DNA from: Motacilla alba alba | Lineage: Eukaryota > Chordata > Aves > Passeriformes > Motacillidae | Assembly: GCF_015832195.1 (NCBI RefSeq) | Contig: NC_052046.1 | Coordinates: forward strand, 37,228,911-37,292,910 | DNA length: 64,000 bases | Direction of reading: 5' to 3' | In this document: piece by piece, positions 63,149 to 64,000 of the stretch | Numbering within the stretch: the stretch's first letter is position 1 | How the letters are laid out: each line of letters opens with the position of its first letter | Program-made: the position numbers and the translations under genes | Notes under the pieces: generated by a model | Told to the model about the DNA's origin: nothing | Seen by the model: only the letters and a program-made list of their open reading frames with translations | The model's database searches: none

Positions 63149-64000
63149 GGGGGAGGAAGGAAGGAAGGAAGTGGTGGAAGGAAGTGGCGGAAAGAAGTGG
63201 CGGAAAGAAGGAAGGAAGTGGTGGAAGGAAGTGGCGGAAGTGGCGGAAGTGGCGGAAGTGGCGGAAGGAAGGAAGGAAGGAAGGAAGGAAGGAAGGAAGG
63301 AAGGAAGGAAGGAAGGAAGGAAGGAAGGAAGGAAGGAAGGAAGGAAGGAAGGAAGGAAGGAAGGAAGGAAGGAAGGAAGTGGCGGAAGGAAGTGGCGGAA
63401 GGAAGTGGCGGAAGGAAGTGGCGGAAGTGGTGGAAGTGGCGGAAGGAAGGAAGGAAGTGGCGGAAGGAAGTGTCGGAAGGAAGTGGCGGAAGGAAGGAAG
63501 TGTCGGAAGGAAGTGGCGGAAGGAAGGAAGTGGCGGAAGGAAGTGGCGGAAGGAAGTGGCGGAAGTGGCGGAAGTGGCGGAAGTGGCGGAAGTGGCGGAA
63601 GGAAGGAAGGAAGGAAGGAAGGAAGGAAGGAAGGAAGGAAGGAAGGAAGGAAGGAAGGAAGGAAGGAAGGAAGGAAGGAAGGAAGGAAGGAAGTGGCGGA
63701 AGGAAGTGGCGGAAGGAAGTGGCGGAAGGAAGTGGCGGAAGTGGTGGAAGTGGCGGAAGGAAGGAAGGAAGTGGCGGAAGGAAGTGTCGGAAGGAAGTGG
63801 CGGAAGGAAGGAAGTGTCGGAAGGAAGTGGCGGAAGGAAGGAAGTGGCGGAAGGAAGTGGCGGAAGGAAGTGGCGGAAGGAAGTGGCGGAAGTGGCGGAA
63901 GTGGCGGAAGTGGCGGAAGTGGCGGAAGGAAGGAAGGAAGGAAGGAAGGAAGGAAGGAAGGAAGGAAGGAAGGAAGGAAGGAAGTGGCAGAAGGAAGGAA
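63149..64000 (+). repeat. Compound GGAA / GTGGCGGAA satellite, runs off window end
   Basis: The array alternates pure (GGAA)n blocks with blocks of a 9-mer GTGGCGGAA and its 13-mer extension GTGGCGGAAGGAA. Pure GGAA blocks lie at about 63263-63379, 63597-63692 and 63924-63983. Unit variants include GTGGTGG, GTGTCGG and, at the left edge, GGCGGAAAG. Pyrimidines occur only as the T and C of the variant units. The array is not closed at the right end, so its full length is unknown. Confidence 0.97.
63379..63982 (+). repeat. Higher-order repeat, two units of 314 and ~290 bp
   Basis: Variant landmarks recur at a constant 314-bp offset: first GTGGCGG of the block (63379 and 63693), GTGGTGG (63427 and 63741), first TGTCGG (63471 and 63785) and second TGTCGG (63501 and 63815). 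The second unit gains one 13-mer and has a shorter GGAA block, so the next unit begins near 63983. A partial, more diverged predecessor unit occupies 63149-63378. Confidence 0.93.

Noticed and set aside
63149..64000. CRISPR array
   Set aside because: Units are contiguous 4-, 9- and 13-mers with no unique spacers, and the surrounding genome is vertebrate.

Overview
The window looks like non-coding avian nuclear DNA, most likely from a songbird (passerine). Three things support this. (1) There are many CR1 (chicken repeat 1) LINE fragments, several ending in the avian CR1 3' tail. (2) There is one tRNA-Ile-like/CR1-tailed composite at 12514-12650 resembling the zebra-finch SINE TguSINE1. (3) The solo-LTR-like sequence at 51728-52031 resembles a common passerine ERVK-type LTR. 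The background is AT-rich, stop codons are dense in all frames, and homopolymers and microsatellites are frequent. No operon, Shine-Dalgarno pattern, CRISPR array or bacterial gene is present. Family names come from remembered consensus features, not from a search.

I cannot support a single host protein-coding gene. The longest open frames are (a) frames through the GAAA microsatellite, (b) frames within or antisense to CR1, and (c) isolated frames of 60-141 codons with no recognisable domain. The window is best read as intergenic or deep-intronic sequence. Exons too short to recognise by eye could have been missed.

Layout: 1-5.3 kb is unique sequence with two CR1 3' ends. At 5.3-6.6 kb there is a degenerate AT-rich repeat and an LTR with a CCAAT/TATA/AATAAA layout. 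A CR1 fragment lies at 9.7 kb and the SINE at 12.5 kb. A 38-nt T tract at 13.2 kb has an antisense AATAAA beside it. A GC-richer possible LTR sits at 15.5 kb. From 16 to 35 kb the sequence is mostly unique. A perfect 18-bp inverted repeat lies at 35.0 kb. Four CR1 fragments fall at 35.9-48.3 kb, two of them in opposite orientation 0.4 kb apart. Three more LTR-like blocks lie at 51.7, 57.5 and 61.9 kb. A 260-nt pure-purine tract containing about 54 GAAA copies is at 54.7 kb. From 63.15 kb to the window end there is a compound GGAA / GTGGCGGAA satellite with a roughly 314-bp higher-order period.

The most notable structure is the terminal satellite. It combines GGAA microsatellite blocks with tandem CGGAAGTGG motifs, which match the ETS transcription-factor core, in a higher-order repeat. 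I found no evidence of an undescribed multi-gene system here.
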